From the NCBI GenBank assembly GCA_016933335.1, contig JAFGBD010000012.1, forward strand, positions 23,260 to 87,259: 64,000 nucleotides of DNA. Reading direction: 5' to 3'. Positions 63,916-64,000 of the stretch are shown in pieces (the first letter of the stretch is position 1; each line of letters opens with the position of its first letter). The notes beneath the pieces were generated by a model that made no database searches, was not told the origin of the DNA, and was given only the letters and a program-made list of their open reading frames with translations. The translations under genes were made by a program, and so were the position numbers. Source of the stretch: Bacteroidales bacterium (lineage in GTDB: Bacteria; Bacteroidota; Bacteroidia; Bacteroidales; UBA10428).

Positions 63916-64000
63916 AAGTTACCAGGAATAATATCTATAAGTCTACCAGAAATAATATCTATAAGTCTACCAGAAATAATATCTATAAGTCTACCAGAAA
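63916..64000 (+). repeat. 24-bp tandem repeat running off the window
   Basis: Units at 63916 (23 bp, diverged), 63939, 63963 and 63987 (partial). Core TCTACCAGAAATAATATC. There are no spacers, so it is not CRISPR. From ATG 63892 the frame stays open and would encode an eight-residue repeat SLPEIISI; whether it is a gene depends on sequence beyond the window. Confidence 0.85.

Noticed and set aside
63916..64000. Possible CRISPR array
   Set aside because: The 24-bp units are directly adjacent with no spacers; likewise the 34-bp array at 16851.

Overview
The window reads as a contig segment from an uncultured-type member of the Bacteroidetes, most likely order Bacteroidales. Signs of this are the Bacteroidetes promoter form (TTTG, 19 bases, TAnnTTTG) in front of the SRP RNA and the tRNA, a SusC-type TonB receptor with a carboxypeptidase-regulatory N-terminus, a type IX secretion (T9SS) sorting domain, a GWxTD lipoprotein, DUF4199 and DUF6249 proteins, and a long LptF/LptG-type permease. 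There are no insertion sequences, CRISPR arrays or rRNA genes. One tRNA and the small SRP RNA are present.

Layout. 1-3621: end of aconitase, miaA, a secreted protein of unknown function, a NUDIX hydrolase. 3903-7367: a tight three-gene GDP-heptose operon in which one gene fuses a nucleotidyltransferase, a HAD phosphatase and a P-loop kinase-like domain. 7419-12834 (minus strand): the most unusual region, a six-gene operon. It begins with a 157-residue protein made of a twin-arginine-like leader and about 23 Tyr-Xaa-Ser motifs. It continues with a radical SAM/SPASM protein, a SPASM-like protein without the radical SAM cysteines, two paralogous radical SAM proteins and a family 9 glycosyltransferase. 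I read it as a ribosomal peptide/protein maturation system whose product may be exported folded through Tat and may be heptosylated. 13035-16627: GerW/YtfJ and DUF2953-like genes, two family 2 glycosyltransferases and a DUF4199 protein, followed by the SRP RNA.

17283-25521 looks like a phosphate/polyphosphate block: CHAD protein, Lys-rich partner, an orphan PhoB-type regulator, a TonB receptor, a beta-helix lipoprotein and a small CnaB-like exported protein. 11-bp-spaced direct repeats resembling pho boxes lie at several places in it. 25728-36333 carries a large secreted glycosidase-like protein, an alpha/beta hydrolase, an antitoxin remnant, a GNAT/YoaP protein, a guanylate-kinase-like protein, a membrane hydrolase, an ABC-F ATPase and a GWxTD lipoprotein. 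36508-46064 holds rlmB and a nitrogen group: an Lrp/AsnC regulator divergent from asnA, then amt-PII, and further on asnB, with a sugar-binding lipoprotein and an ECF sigma gene pair in between.

46080-62405 is mainly housekeeping: xseA, a T9SS subtilase, a MORN protein, dnaK, panB, an RluA-type synthase, a glucosaminidase/LysM protein, fmt, ribBA, and an envelope operon (LptF/G-like permease, GT4, GT2). At 62629 a tRNA-Met(CAU) is followed by two 66-bp copies of a 5'-truncated tRNA and then by visibly AT-rich DNA (a DNRLRE lipoprotein, a 24-bp tandem repeat running off the window), which looks like the edge of an integrated island. Several intergenic repeat families (3.6, 16.9, 39.2 and 50 kb) are described below.
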